DNA of 39,896 nucleotides from Candidatus Cloacimonadota bacterium (GTDB lineage Bacteria > Hydrothermota > E44-bin80): assembly GCA_004375785.1 (NCBI GenBank), contig SOKM01000139.1:1-39896 (forward strand), written 5' to 3'. A program made the translations under genes and the position numbers. Position 1 is the first letter of the stretch. The number at the start of each line of letters is the position of its first letter. Positions 31,266 through 39,896 of the stretch are shown one piece after another. The notes beneath the pieces are model-generated. The model was not told the origin of the DNA, did not search any database, and saw nothing but the letters and a program-made list of their open reading frames with translations.

Positions 31266-31305
31266 TTCAGACGTGAGTATTTATTAAGAGGGGTGTGTAA
31301 CCCCC

Positions 31306-34300
31306 TTACTTAGAGGGAACTTTGTGGATATTATATTTATCTATATATTTATAGATGGTTCTTCTCGTTACACCTAAGAATTTAGCTGCCTTTGCAATAT
31401 TCCAGTTACTTATCTGCAATGCATCGATGACTGCTGCCCTCTTGAGTTCTTTTAATGGAACAATTTCCTTTCTGGATATATCTGCAAACCCCAGATCTTG
31501 AATGGTAATCAACTCATCCTTTGAAAGCACAACTGCCCTCTCAATAACATTCTGCAGTTCTCGTATATTTCCGGGCCACTGATATTCTTTCAAAGATTCA
31601 ACCACCTGTGGGGAAAAACCTTTAATATCATTATTTATCTCTTTACTGAACCTTTCAAGAAAGAATTGGGCAAGAACCGATATATCATTTACTCGCTTTC
31701 TTAAAGGAGGGACATCAATGCTAAAGACATTAATTCGATAGAAAAGGTCTTTTCTAAACCTCCCCTCTTTGACCTCAACATCTAACTCTTTATTTGTAGC
31801 AAAGAGAAATCGAACATCTACTCTTCGCGTTTTTGTTTCTCCAAGCCCACGAATTCTCTTCTCCTCGATTGCCTCAAGAAGTTTTGCCTGGAATGCGAGA
31901 CTTGTATTGGCAATTTCATCCAAAAATACGGTCCCTGATTCACCCTCTTCTAATAGTCCTTTTTTGTCACTTACAGCGCCGGTAAACGAACCCTTTTTAT
32001 GACCAAAGAGTTCTGATTCCAGAAGGGTTTCGGGAATTGTTCCACAATTTATTGTGAGAAATTTGTTCTTTTTTCTTTTGCTTTTTAGGTGAACAAGTCG
32101 GGCGAGCATACCTTTTCCAGTCCCGGTTTCACCAAGTATGAGAACAGGGGAATTTGTTTTTGCAACGCTTTCAATTAATCGGTAGACCTTTTTCATAGGT
32201 GCAGATTTACCGATAATATAACCCGCACCAATCTCTTCAATCATTTTGCTCTTTAACAGAATATTCTCCTCGCTTATTGAACGAAAAGCAATTGATTTTT
32301 CTATTACTGAAGCAAGGATTCTCGATACGGTTAAGAGGAAATCTTTATCTTGAATGCCAAATATTCCACTGGAAATTCTTGAATCGAGATATAGTGCGCC
32401 GATAACATTCTCTGATACTAAAAGTGGAATACAGAGTAAGGAACGAATTTTATTTAACATAACACTCTTTTTTATGTTAAAATTTGTATCCGAGAGAGCA
32501 TCCCGGGTAAAGATAATTTTAGTCTTTTCTATCTCTTTAATAGCGGTTTTGGAAAGTTCTTTCGCATCCTTTATTGTAATGTTGTCAATATCCCTTCCAG
32601 CGCAAAATTTCATTCCCTTAGCTCCTTTTATAAATAATGCCCCTCTTTCTGCGTTGGTTGTCTGGATTATTAAATCGAGCGTACTCTGAATAAAATCCTC
32701 ATCACCAAGATGGAGGCTAATAAGCTCTGCAAGTTTTGAAAATGTATCAAGGTATTCAGCCGAAATAACCCTTCTCGAATAATCCTCGGTGATAATTGGC
32801 AATAATTTTAACTGAATCTTCTCAACCCTGCTAAGTTCCAACCCTGCACCAAGTGAAGCAAATATTTCTTTTACTCTATTCAATCCCTCTGCAATATTTT
32901 TTATTTCCTCATCTGCAATGCCTCTATTTATTATTGATTCAATGTGCAGTCTCTCAAGATATGCATAGTCATAAATACAACCTATCTCTTTTAACCTGTT
33001 TGTTTCCTGTTCTATGTCAAGAGCATCCACATTCTTGAGGTTGAATCTGTTTATTTTTATAAAACCAGTGGCAATCGTATATTCTCTACTTGAAGGATTT
33101 GTCAATTCTTTTATCTTCTTTGAAAAACTTAGAGACCTCTTAAAATCTCTTTTCTCATAATAAAACTGAGATGTCACAAAAAATGACTCAATCCTTGTCT
33201 GAATGTCAAGTTTTTCGGTCTTGAGCATTTTCAATCCCTTATTGAGTGCGTTCTCTGCAAATTCAGTTCTCCCAAGACTCAAATTAATCATTGCCATTGC
33301 AAAGAAATAAAGGAGCTCTTCTTTTATCCCAGATTGCTCTTCTATAAATAATTTTGCCTGAGTAATCTCACCCTTTTTATAGAATACCCTTGAGAGGCAA
33401 TAGTTTGACATCGGAGCGTAGGGCTTGTTCTTAAGTACTTTTTTATAAAAATTGATTGCCCTATCAAATCTTCCTGAATTTTCATTTATATTACCGAGGT
33501 TTCCTAAAGCTCTATATTCCGCTGCCCTATTACTGGTCTGGTATGCTATGATTAATACATCGTTAAATAATTCCCTCGCCTTTGAGAAATTACCCCGACA
33601 GACGCATAGAAATGCAAGATTATTTAACGAACTCGCCTGGGCATTGGCTAACCTCATTTCTCTAAACCTCTTGATGGCATCTTCCACATATCCCTGTGCC
33701 TGCCCTATCTCTCCTTTTTGCTGTAACAGGAAACTTACAAGATTTTCCATATATGCAAACTGCTTTAAGAGTTTATTCTTTTTGGTAAATCTTAAACTCG
33801 CTTTAGCCTTTTCTATCCCACTCTCAAAATTACCTTTAAGCCCTTCGTAGAGTGCCTGATAATACATAGTTTCCGCCAGCATTTCAGCTTTACTGATTTT
33901 ATTTTTTGACAAAAATGACTGATTAAGAATAAACTTTACCTCTTCGAAGCGTTTTAAGTATAACAAAGAATAAACGGCTATTTTTATATAATCCTGGGTT
34001 TCCTTGCTCTTACTAAATACCATAGCCTTCCGTAAAAATTTTACTGCCTCTGTGTATTCTCCCACTGCTGAATAGACCAAACCCAGACCAGTATATACCC
34101 TGCCTGTTAAATCTTTTCTTTTGCATTTCAGCACCTTATTATAGTATTCAATTGCAATCTTATTTCTACCTATAATTTGATTTAAATCCGCAATTCTTAT
34201 TAAGGTCTCTGTATATTTTTCATGAATATTTCTCTTTTCATATCGAAGCATTATTTCGTAATACTTTAGTGCAGAATCATAATCATAAATTGAGTCTGCA

Positions 34301-36213
34301 TTTTTTGCAGACGATTGAAAATATGTATATGTCTTATCTTTATCTCCAATTCTATCACATAATCGGGCAAGAATTGGTAGATAATCTTTATCTTTTGGTA
34401 TGGTGTTCTCTATTGCATTGATAAGGGTCTGAGAGAGTAATTTCTTTTCTTTCCTCTTTAAATCCTTAACAATTAAGTGAACAAGTATCTGATTGGGTAT
34501 ATAGACTACTCTCTTATTATTTATAATTTCTTCACTTAACAAACCAAAATTTTTCAGATGTTCAATTTGAATATCAAGATTGGATTTCAGAACCAAACTG
34601 ATAACCGCAGTCTCCAGGGGATGATTGGCAAGGGAAAGAACCTTTAATATCTCTATTTCAAGATTTTCAAGTGCCTTAACCCTCATTTCTAATAAATCCT
34701 CTATTTTAAAAGGTATTACAGTTTTATGGAGCAAGCCCATTTTTATCTGCCATCTATCAGCCCGATAAAAAATAATCTTATTCTCATACAGTGTCTTTAA
34801 AATTTCCTCAATAAATAAGGGATTACCACCACTCTGTTTATGTAACCAGCTTGCGATATCTGTAAGATATGAATTTTTAACACTACCTGTTGGCACAATC
34901 TCGAAGAAGGTTCTTTCTAATAATTTTTTTACATCATTTATAGAAAGGGGTTGTAAAGAGAGACTTTTAAATCCTAAACCATTCACCCTTTCAGTAGATT
35001 TTGAAGTACCAATCAATAAAATATCAGTCCCTTTAAGACCATAGCCAATATATCTGAACAATTCCAGGTCATAATCAGACAGTCCATCAAGGTCATCAAC
35101 CATAATTATAACATGCTTATCTTTTGCAAAATTAATAAGCTCCGCTGTAATCTCTTCAAAAATTTGAAACTTATCTTCTTTGTCGGAAAGGTCAATCTTT
35201 TTACCGCCGATAAAATTTTGTAGTGATTTAAGAAAATTGGTTTTTTCTCTGGAAATATAATAGGATACTGAACAACCCTGCATTAAATATTTAAACTTCA
35301 TTTCCAGTAATAATCGGGTCTTACCAGAACCAGTATCACCATTAATTATAACCGCCTTACTTCTTGCACTTGCCAATTTTTCTAAAATCTCAGGCTTCTC
35401 CACAAATCCAGTTTTAGGTAATTTAACTTCATACGGTGGTATTTCTATTTTAATCGAAGTTAGGTATCGACTCAATGTATGAAGGAGTTCAGAAATTGTC
35501 GGTCTTACCGCAGGTTCTTCTGAAACAAGTCGAGTAAGAATATCTTTTATCTCACGCGAAATATTCTTTATTGGTTTATAAGTCTTCTTGAATTTTTTAC
35601 CGGAAAGAATTTCGTAAATTATTACACCGAGTGAATACAGGTCGCTTCGTTGGTCAACACCAATCCCTTTAATAACCTCTGGTGCCATATAGCCAATGGT
35701 CCCAGCCAGTTTGGTGGAATGTGTTGGAATGCCAGCAAAACCAAAATCAATAAGAACAGCTCTCTTCTCTTTTGGAGCATATAAGATATTCTCAGGTTTT
35801 ATATCACTGTGAATAAACCCTCTATTATGAAATGAACCAAGTCCATTGATTACTTGAATTACTGCTGAAATAAACTCTTCTGAAAATCCCTTAAAAGATT
35901 CATTTATAGGTTTTCCCGAAACATATTCGAGTGTAAAATATGACCTTCCGTCCCAGGTAATATTGTAATCAAAGACCAAAACAATATTGGGGTGTTTGAA
36001 TTGAGAAAGTATCTGGTATTCTCGTGAGATTAATTCATTATACTCGGCATCTTCTTTTCGTGCTATTTTTAAGGCTAAAGGGGGCTTACCAGTCTCTTTG
36101 ACTTTATAGACAATTGCATAATTGGTCTCTTCAATCTTCTCAAGGATGTGATAACTTTCTATTTTTTTAATTTTTTTAGGCATACGGTTCAGGGTTCGCT
36201 TTGCGCTTTTCAT
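31306..36213 (-). CDS. Ser/Thr kinase - ATPase - TPR - GAF - sigma54 activator - Fis HTH fusion protein
   Basis: 1635 aa. Domains in order: Ser/Thr kinase, about 20-250, with Lys49, HSDIKPEN (Asp137), DFG (156-158) and APE (177-179); the Gly-rich loop is degenerate (KIEETNYAIVYKV) and HRD is HSD. Then an AAA_16/STAND-type ATPase, Walker A GDTGSGKT at 292-299, Walker B HVIIMVDDLD at 367-376. TPR repeats run about 630-1100, a GAF domain about 1168-1310. The sigma54-interaction AAA+ domain has Walker A GETGTGKG at 1361-1368, GSFTGA (for GAFTGA) at 1408-1413 and VFLDEI as Walker B. The last 45 residues are a Fis-type helix-turn-helix (NIAKAAKFLGVTRRTIYKYI). Soluble. Start 36213 or Met11 (36183); neither has a good ribosome site. 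Likely activates the sigma54 promoter downstream. Confidence 0.93.
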   Translation of the reverse strand: MKSAKRTLNRMPKKIKKIESYHILEKIEETNYAIVYKVKETGKPPLALKIARKEDAEYNELISREYQILSQFKHPNIVLVFDYNITWDGRSYFTLEYVSGKPINESFKGFSEEFISAVIQVINGLGSFHNRGFIHSDIKPENILYAPKEKRAVLIDFGFAGIPTHSTKLAGTIGYMAPEVIKGIGVDQRSDLYSLGVIIYEILSGKKFKKTYKPIKNISREIKDILTRLVSEEPAVRPTISELLHTLSRYLTSIKIEIPPYEVKLPKTGFVEKPEILEKLASARSKAVIINGDTGSGKTRLLLEMKFKYLMQGCSVSYYISREKTNFLKSLQNFIGGKKIDLSDKEDKFQIFEEITAELINFAKDKHVIIMVDDLDGLSDYDLELFRYIGYGLKGTDILLIGTSKSTERVNGLGFKSLSLQPLSINDVKKLLERTFFEIVPTGSVKNSYLTDIASWLHKQSGGNPLFIEEILKTLYENKIIFYRADRWQIKMGLLHKTVIPFKIEDLLEMRVKALENLEIEILKVLSLANHPLETAVISLVLKSNLDIQIEHLKNFGLLSEEIINNKRVVYIPNQILVHLIVKDLKRKEKKLLSQTLINAIENTIPKDKDYLPILARLCDRIGDKDKTYTYFQSSAKNADSIYDYDSALKYYEIMLRYEKRNIHEKYTETLIRIADLNQIIGRNKIAIEYYNKVLKCKRKDLTGRVYTGLGLVYSAVGEYTEAVKFLRKAMVFSKSKETQDYIKIAVYSLLYLKRFEEVKFILNQSFLSKNKISKAEMLAETMYYQALYEGLKGNFESGIEKAKASLRFTKKNKLLKQFAYMENLVSFLLQQKGEIGQAQGYVEDAIKRFREMRLANAQASSLNNLAFLCVCRGNFSKARELFNDVLIIAYQTSNRAAEYRALGNLGNINENSGRFDRAINFYKKVLKNKPYAPMSNYCLSRVFYKKGEITQAKLFIEEQSGIKEELLYFFAMAMINLSLGRTEFAENALNKGLKMLKTEKLDIQTRIESFFVTSQFYYEKRDFKRSLSFSKKIKELTNPSSREYTIATGFIKINRFNLKNVDALDIEQETNRLKEIGCIYDYAYLERLHIESIINRGIADEEIKNIAEGLNRVKEIFASLGAGLELSRVEKIQLKLLPIITEDYSRRVISAEYLDTFSKLAELISLHLGDEDFIQSTLDLIIQTTNAERGALFIKGAKGMKFCAGRDIDNITIKDAKELSKTAIKEIEKTKIIFTRDALSDTNFNIKKSVMLNKIRSLLCIPLLVSENVIGALYLDSRISSGIFGIQDKDFLLTVSRILASVIEKSIAFRSISEENILLKSKMIEEIGAGYIIGKSAPMKKVYRLIESVAKTNSPVLILGETGTGKGMLARLVHLKSKRKKNKFLTINCGTIPETLLESELFGHKKGSFTGAVSDKKGLLEEGESGTVFLDEIANTSLAFQAKLLEAIEEKRIRGLGETKTRRVDVRFLFATNKELDVEVKEGRFRKDLFYRINVFSIDVPPLRKRVNDISVLAQFFLERFSKEINNDIKGFSPQVVESLKEYQWPGNIRELQNVIERAVVLSKDELITIQDLGFADISRKEIVPLKELKRAAVIDALQISNWNIAKAAKFLGVTRRTIYKYIDKYNIHKVPSK

Positions 36214-36226
36214 ATCTTATATTATC

Positions 36227-36241
36227 GCAGGTAAAACCTGC
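36227..36241. repeat. REP-like hairpin GCAGGT/ACCTGC between the two regulator genes
   Basis: Perfect 6-bp stem, AAA loop, followed by TCCTAC. It fills half of the 30-base gap between the two large genes and ends two bases before the stop of 36244-39888. It resembles the stem at 21284-21301. Confidence 0.55.
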
Positions 36242-36243
36242 TC

Positions 36244-39200
36244 CTACATATTTTCTATTTCCTTCACTTTTTTAAGCCAGCTGTGAGCACAGGATTTTTT
36301 AAAGATTTTCTTCGCACTATTTATCTCTCTCTTAGCCTCTTTAATTTTTCCTGCATCTGCAAGAATCCTTGCAAGTTCATAAGATGATTTTGCAATTTCA
36401 AGCTGCATCTTCTGTTTTTTTGCGAGAGCTATTGATTGCCTAAGATAAGAAATTGCTTTTTTCAGATTCTGACTGGGTATTGTTTTTTTTCGCTGTTCTC
36501 TGTCCTTTAACCTACATCTTACATCGTACATCTTACATCCCTTTTCCTCTCTCTTCCTTCTGCTATCTTCTATCTGCTTTCTGCTAACTTCAAATAATGC
36601 CTTACCGAAAACCCGCAAAGCAATGACTTCTTTTTCCCTTGCGCCTGTCTCCTTCGCAAGGGAAAGTGCTTTTTCTGAGAATGTAAGAGCAGTTTCATAC
36701 TCTTCCCTAACCGTATCCAAATCAGATAGTGAAGCATAAACCGACGACAAATTAATTTTATCCCCTATTTTCGTCAGGATTTTTTTTGACTTTTCAAGAT
36801 ATTTTCTGGAAGTATTGAGCTCTCCCTTACTACAATAGACAATTCCAATATTGCAAAAAGCCGCACCAATACCACCTTTGTAACCTATTCCCTTTGCTAC
36901 AGCAAGGGACTTTTTATAATAGTTTAAAGTCCTATCGAATTTTCCTTTATCATGATAGACAGAACCAATGTCACCTGAAACAATACTAACTCCCAATTTA
37001 TCGCCCATCTCCTCTGCTATGGTGAGATATTTTTTAAAATATTTCAAAGCAGTATCAAGGTCACCTCTATCAAAATAGATAGTCCCGATTTTACCAGAAG
37101 CTCTTCCGACTCCCATTTTATCGCCAATCTCTTCAGATATAGAAAGATAAATTTTACAATATTTCAATGCAGGAGCAAATTCTCCTTTCTTTCCATAGAC
37201 TACCCCGATATTACCAGACACAGCACCAATTCCACTTTTATAACCTATTCCCTTTGATGTGGCAAGACCTCTCTTATAATGTCTTAAAGCAGTATCAAGT
37301 TCGCCTTTATCATGATAGACATTACCAATATTGTTGGATGTAACAACTATTCCCTTTTTATCATTTAATTCACCATAGATTTCCAATGCCTTCTCGTGAT
37401 GCTTTAGTATTTTTTCATAATCTCCTTTGAGCAGAAAAATGTTACCAAGCGTGGTTAAACCCCTAGCATAGATCTTATTTTCTCCTATCTTATCTAATTT
37501 TTTTAATGTTCTTTCTATCATTTCCTGAGCTTTTTCGTAATCATTTCTTCCATCGGCAAGAACGAAAGCATAATTAATAAGTGTTTCTGACAGAACAGGC
37601 GAATCAGGTATGTTTTTTAGCATTCGTATTGCTTCCTCATAATTAGAAAAAGCGCTATCGTATTTCCCCTTTTGCCTGAATATATGCCCTGTCTTTCTTT
37701 TAATTCCTGCCATTTTTTCTATATCTCTGTAATAACCAAAAGCAACCTTATAGTTTTTTATTGCGTTATCATATTCTGCTTTTATTTCTTCTACATCACC
37801 CATTTTTTCAAATAGTTCTGCCATACTCTCTTGTTCATCTTCAGGAAATAATTTTTTATGAATCTCTATTGCCTTTGCATAACACCCTATTGCTACATTA
37901 TTGCTGTAGAGTTTTTTTGCCCTGTCCCCCGCCTTTTTATAATACTCATAAGATTTCTCAAGAATCTCTGCATTAAAATAATGATAGGCAATGACCTCAT
38001 AGTAGTCCTCTATTTTTTCTCGAAATATTCGCTCCACACATTCTGCAACCTTTTTATGTATTTCACATTTTTTCTTTTTTGATAACCCGGTATATGCGAC
38101 ATCCTTTATTAGAATGTGTTTAAAACCATATTCTGCATCTTGTGAGAATTGCGCAGCAGTGAAGGAATTTGTTTTTCTCTGGATAAACCCTCTCTCTTCA
38201 AGAAAACCAAGATTTTTTGAGAGATTATCTTTCTTACTTATAGAGGAAAGAATCCTACAGAGAAAATTTTTTCCGATAACCGAAGCCCTGCCAAGAACCT
38301 CTTGTACCTCAGGGGGTAATTGGTCGATTCTTGACCGTATTACCGCTTCGACTGTATCGGGCACTTCAAACGAAGAGATACTTTTTGCAACCCGCCATGA
38401 ACCGCTATCACGTTTTAGAACACCCGATTCAATGAATGAGCGGACGATTTCTTCTATGTAAAATGGATTACCCTCTGATTTTTCCAGAACAAGGGATGAT
38501 AATTCCCCTGGAGGCTCAGGAATCTTCAGAAGGTTCTGAATGAGTCTCTTTGCATCATTGGTGTCAAGTGCTCTCAAGCTGATTTCATTATATCTCTTTT
38601 TGAAAATATTTTGAATAGACTCTTTGATTTTATATAAACCTGTTTTCTTCTCGGGTCTTGTTTCAAAGAGAAAAAATATGGATTCATCCTGTAATCCATC
38701 AAGAAGAAATTTTAGAAGCTCTAACGATTCAGGGTCAATCCAGTGCATATCCTCAAAATAGAGGATGAGTGGTTTATTTTTTGCAATATCTCTAAAGAGC
38801 ACCTTCACAGAGACAAATTCCTGCAAGCGCAAAGATTCAGGGTCAAGGTATTTTACCTTTTCCTGAAGGTGTTCAAGAACCTTGATAGACAAGAATATGC
38901 AAAGATAGGGAAGATATTCATCTGTCCTCTCCTTAAAAAGGCTCTCCGCTTTCCCTCCCACTTTTCTTCTTGATTGCAAATCAAGGTCGGAATCACGGAC
39001 TCCAAGATAGGAGCGGATTTGCTCGAGAAATACCCAGAAGGGAAAACCCTTACCATAGGAGGGACATCTCCCACTCAACCAGTTCACCTTATCTTTTGTA
39101 ATCTTTTTGAATTCATCGATAAGACGTGACTTCCCAACACCAGCCTCTCCATTTATGGATAACACTGCACTCTTCGCCTTCATAACCTTATCCAGAACCG

Positions 39201-39888
39201 ACTTCATCATCTCAAATTCTTTATCCCGTCCTATAAGAGGAGAGCTGAGCTGAAGAAGACCATGTTTACTGCCCGGTGCTTCCCTTATCCCCACCACCCT
39301 GTATGGTATAATACCTGCTGTTTCTCCCTTGAGACCAACCGGTTTAAGTCTATTCATCTCAAACAGATTTACAGTGCTTTTATAAACAGATTCACTTACC
39401 AGAACCTCCTCTTTTGCCATCAACATCAACCGTTCAGCATAATCTACTGTATCTCCCATAACTGTATAATCCTTGCTTGAACCCGAACTGTCTCTACAAA
39501 CAACCACAGCCCCGGAACTTATTCCAGTATGAATGGAAAGGTTTGTCCCCTGCTCTTCGTTGAATCGTCCCAGTTTACTCATTATGTCCAGAGCTGCATA
39601 AACTGCTCGCTCAGGGTCATCCTCATGTTTTATTGAGACACCAAAGAGTATCATTATGCAATTACCAATAAAATTGTCTATTGTGCCTTCATATCTATTC
39701 ACAATTTCTTTTAAGATCTTGAGAAGGTTGCCTATAATATCCTTAAAATCGGGAGGGGGAAGTTTTTCTGATAATGTAGTTAATCCTGAGATGTTTGCAA
39801 AAAGAAGAGTAACATTCTTACGCTCACCCTCTATCTGAGAAGTGTTAATTATTTTCTTTTTTGCATTTGGAATAAATCTTTTATTCAT
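36244..39888 (-). CDS. Pseudo-cyclase - ATPase - TPR signalling protein
   Basis: 1214 aa. Residues 20-200 are a class III adenylate/guanylate cyclase domain (RKNVTLLFANISGLTTLSEK, TIDNFIGNCIMILFG, TGISSGAVVV, DYTVMGDTVDYAERL). Both metal-binding Asp are Asn (Asn32, Asn76) and the catalytic Asn is Asp149, so it is probably inactive. An AAA_16-type ATPase follows: LIGRDKEF, Walker A GEAGVGKS at 247-254, Walker B PLILYFEDMHWIDPESL. From about 660 to 1095 there are TPR repeats, part of them 40-residue units of nearly the same DNA. Residues 1100-1133 (SRRKREEKGCKMYDVRCRLK) are coded by 7-bp arrays. The frame is open to the right edge, so a start beyond the window is possible. Adjacent to and co-directional with the kinase/activator gene. 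Confidence 0.9.
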   Translation of the reverse strand: MNKRFIPNAKKKIINTSQIEGERKNVTLLFANISGLTTLSEKLPPPDFKDIIGNLLKILKEIVNRYEGTIDNFIGNCIMILFGVSIKHEDDPERAVYAALDIMSKLGRFNEEQGTNLSIHTGISSGAVVVCRDSSGSSKDYTVMGDTVDYAERLMLMAKEEVLVSESVYKSTVNLFEMNRLKPVGLKGETAGIIPYRVVGIREAPGSKHGLLQLSSPLIGRDKEFEMMKSVLDKVMKAKSAVLSINGEAGVGKSRLIDEFKKITKDKVNWLSGRCPSYGKGFPFWVFLEQIRSYLGVRDSDLDLQSRRKVGGKAESLFKERTDEYLPYLCIFLSIKVLEHLQEKVKYLDPESLRLQEFVSVKVLFRDIAKNKPLILYFEDMHWIDPESLELLKFLLDGLQDESIFFLFETRPEKKTGLYKIKESIQNIFKKRYNEISLRALDTNDAKRLIQNLLKIPEPPGELSSLVLEKSEGNPFYIEEIVRSFIESGVLKRDSGSWRVAKSISSFEVPDTVEAVIRSRIDQLPPEVQEVLGRASVIGKNFLCRILSSISKKDNLSKNLGFLEERGFIQRKTNSFTAAQFSQDAEYGFKHILIKDVAYTGLSKKKKCEIHKKVAECVERIFREKIEDYYEVIAYHYFNAEILEKSYEYYKKAGDRAKKLYSNNVAIGCYAKAIEIHKKLFPEDEQESMAELFEKMGDVEEIKAEYDNAIKNYKVAFGYYRDIEKMAGIKRKTGHIFRQKGKYDSAFSNYEEAIRMLKNIPDSPVLSETLINYAFVLADGRNDYEKAQEMIERTLKKLDKIGENKIYARGLTTLGNIFLLKGDYEKILKHHEKALEIYGELNDKKGIVVTSNNIGNVYHDKGELDTALRHYKRGLATSKGIGYKSGIGAVSGNIGVVYGKKGEFAPALKYCKIYLSISEEIGDKMGVGRASGKIGTIYFDRGDLDTALKYFKKYLTIAEEMGDKLGVSIVSGDIGSVYHDKGKFDRTLNYYKKSLAVAKGIGYKGGIGAAFCNIGIVYCSKGELNTSRKYLEKSKKILTKIGDKINLSSVYASLSDLDTVREEYETALTFSEKALSLAKETGAREKEVIALRVFGKALFEVSRKQIEDSRRKREEKGCKMYDVRCRLKDREQRKKTIPSQNLKKAISYLRQSIALAKKQKMQLEIAKSSYELARILADAGKIKEAKREINSAKKIFKKSCAHSWLKKVKEIENM
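36491..36539. repeat. Coding 7-bp array in the pseudo-cyclase gene
   Basis: Minus strand: GATGTAA, GATGTAC, GATGTAA, GATGTAG (36539-36512), then weaker GTTAAAG, GACAGAG, AACAGCG. It encodes CKMYDVRCRLKDREQR in a linker between helical segments. Confidence 0.82.
36555..36589. repeat. Second coding 7-bp array in the pseudo-cyclase gene
   Basis: Minus-strand units: AGTTAGC, AGAAAGC, AGATAGA, AGATAGC, AGAAGGA. It encodes VSRKQIEDSRRKR just before the first array and has a different consensus from it. Confidence 0.75.
36841..37440. repeat. Five tandem 120-bp TPR-coding units
   Basis: Phrases such as CATGATAGAC or its variants recur with a period of 120 bases (ending at 36840, 36960, 37080, 37200, 37320). 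Each unit encodes one 40-residue repeat of the type GNIGxVYxxKGExDxALxYY followed by a conserved GIGYK or EEIGDK turn. The DNA likeness shows recent tandem growth. Confidence 0.75.
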
Positions 39889-39896
39889 CGCAGTTT

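Noticed and set aside
31290..31304. GGGGT/ACCCC hairpin just after the kinase/activator gene as a terminator.
   Set aside because: The stem is only five pairs, there is no T-run on the minus strand, and it abuts the stop codon.
36841..37440. Regular 120-bp repeats as a CRISPR-like or satellite array.
   Set aside because: They are in frame and encode 40-residue TPR units; no spacers of constant length between identical repeats.

Overview
The window is AT-rich bacterial DNA, almost certainly from a Gram-negative (diderm) lineage: it carries a TonB/ExbB/ExbD energiser, a TonB-dependent outer-membrane receptor, lipoproteins, and several exported proteins ending in FlgD-like / type IX-secretion-like sorting domains. 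That mix, the giant modular signalling proteins and the many degenerate short-period repeats resemble uncultured FCB-like or WOR-3-like candidate phyla. This placement is an impression, not a phylogenetic result. All but one of the protein genes lie on the minus strand, so transcription runs right to left. || 1-7315 (minus): an outer-membrane uptake operon. A consensus sigma70 promoter precedes an NHL-repeat lipoprotein, a TonB-dependent receptor with an acidic EF-hand-like insert, then exbB, exbD, exbD and tonB. After it comes the start of another exported protein that runs off the left edge. || 7401-8463: two small membrane proteins, then a roughly 300-bp MITE-like element with terminal inverted repeats and a 17-bp direct repeat. 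|| 8453-10667: three overlapping genes (one DUF4388 protein and two Roadblock-like proteins) behind a perfect TTGACA-17-TATAAT promoter. All three end in a related C-terminal module, and no small GTPase gene is nearby. || 10838-18931: a LipM/LplA-type lipoate-attachment enzyme, a 792-aa TPR protein, a heterodimeric ABC exporter with one degenerate catalytic site, and a membrane-anchored TPR protein. Next are a 9-bp periodic array and tRNA-Arg(CCU). || 19200-31017: a surface-protein island. Five paralogous exported proteins of about 550-600 aa (sialidase-like, four of them with one Asp-box) share C-terminal sorting domains of two types, and a beta-propeller lipoprotein sits among them. The only plus-strand gene (19440) faces a minus-strand paralogue; their tails are nearly identical DNA, and between them lie hairpin repeats and a decayed phosphatase-like gene. 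Two paralogues carry in-frame 7-bp repeat arrays inside the sorting domain, 9 units in one and 6 in the other. || 31017-39888: a regulatory block. A class III cyclase-like protein whose metal-binding Asp residues are both Asn (cyclase-ATPase-TPR, 1214 aa) precedes a 1635-aa fusion of Ser/Thr kinase, ATPase, TPR, GAF, sigma54-activator AAA+ and Fis-type HTH. Just downstream of the fusion gene lie two GTATAC-containing palindromes and then a near-perfect sigma54 (-24/-12) promoter pointing into the first surface-protein gene. || The most interesting reading is a self-contained circuit. The kinase/sigma54-activator fusion, perhaps fed by the pseudo-cyclase protein, would bind the two palindromes as enhancer sites and switch on the surface-protein genes through RpoN.
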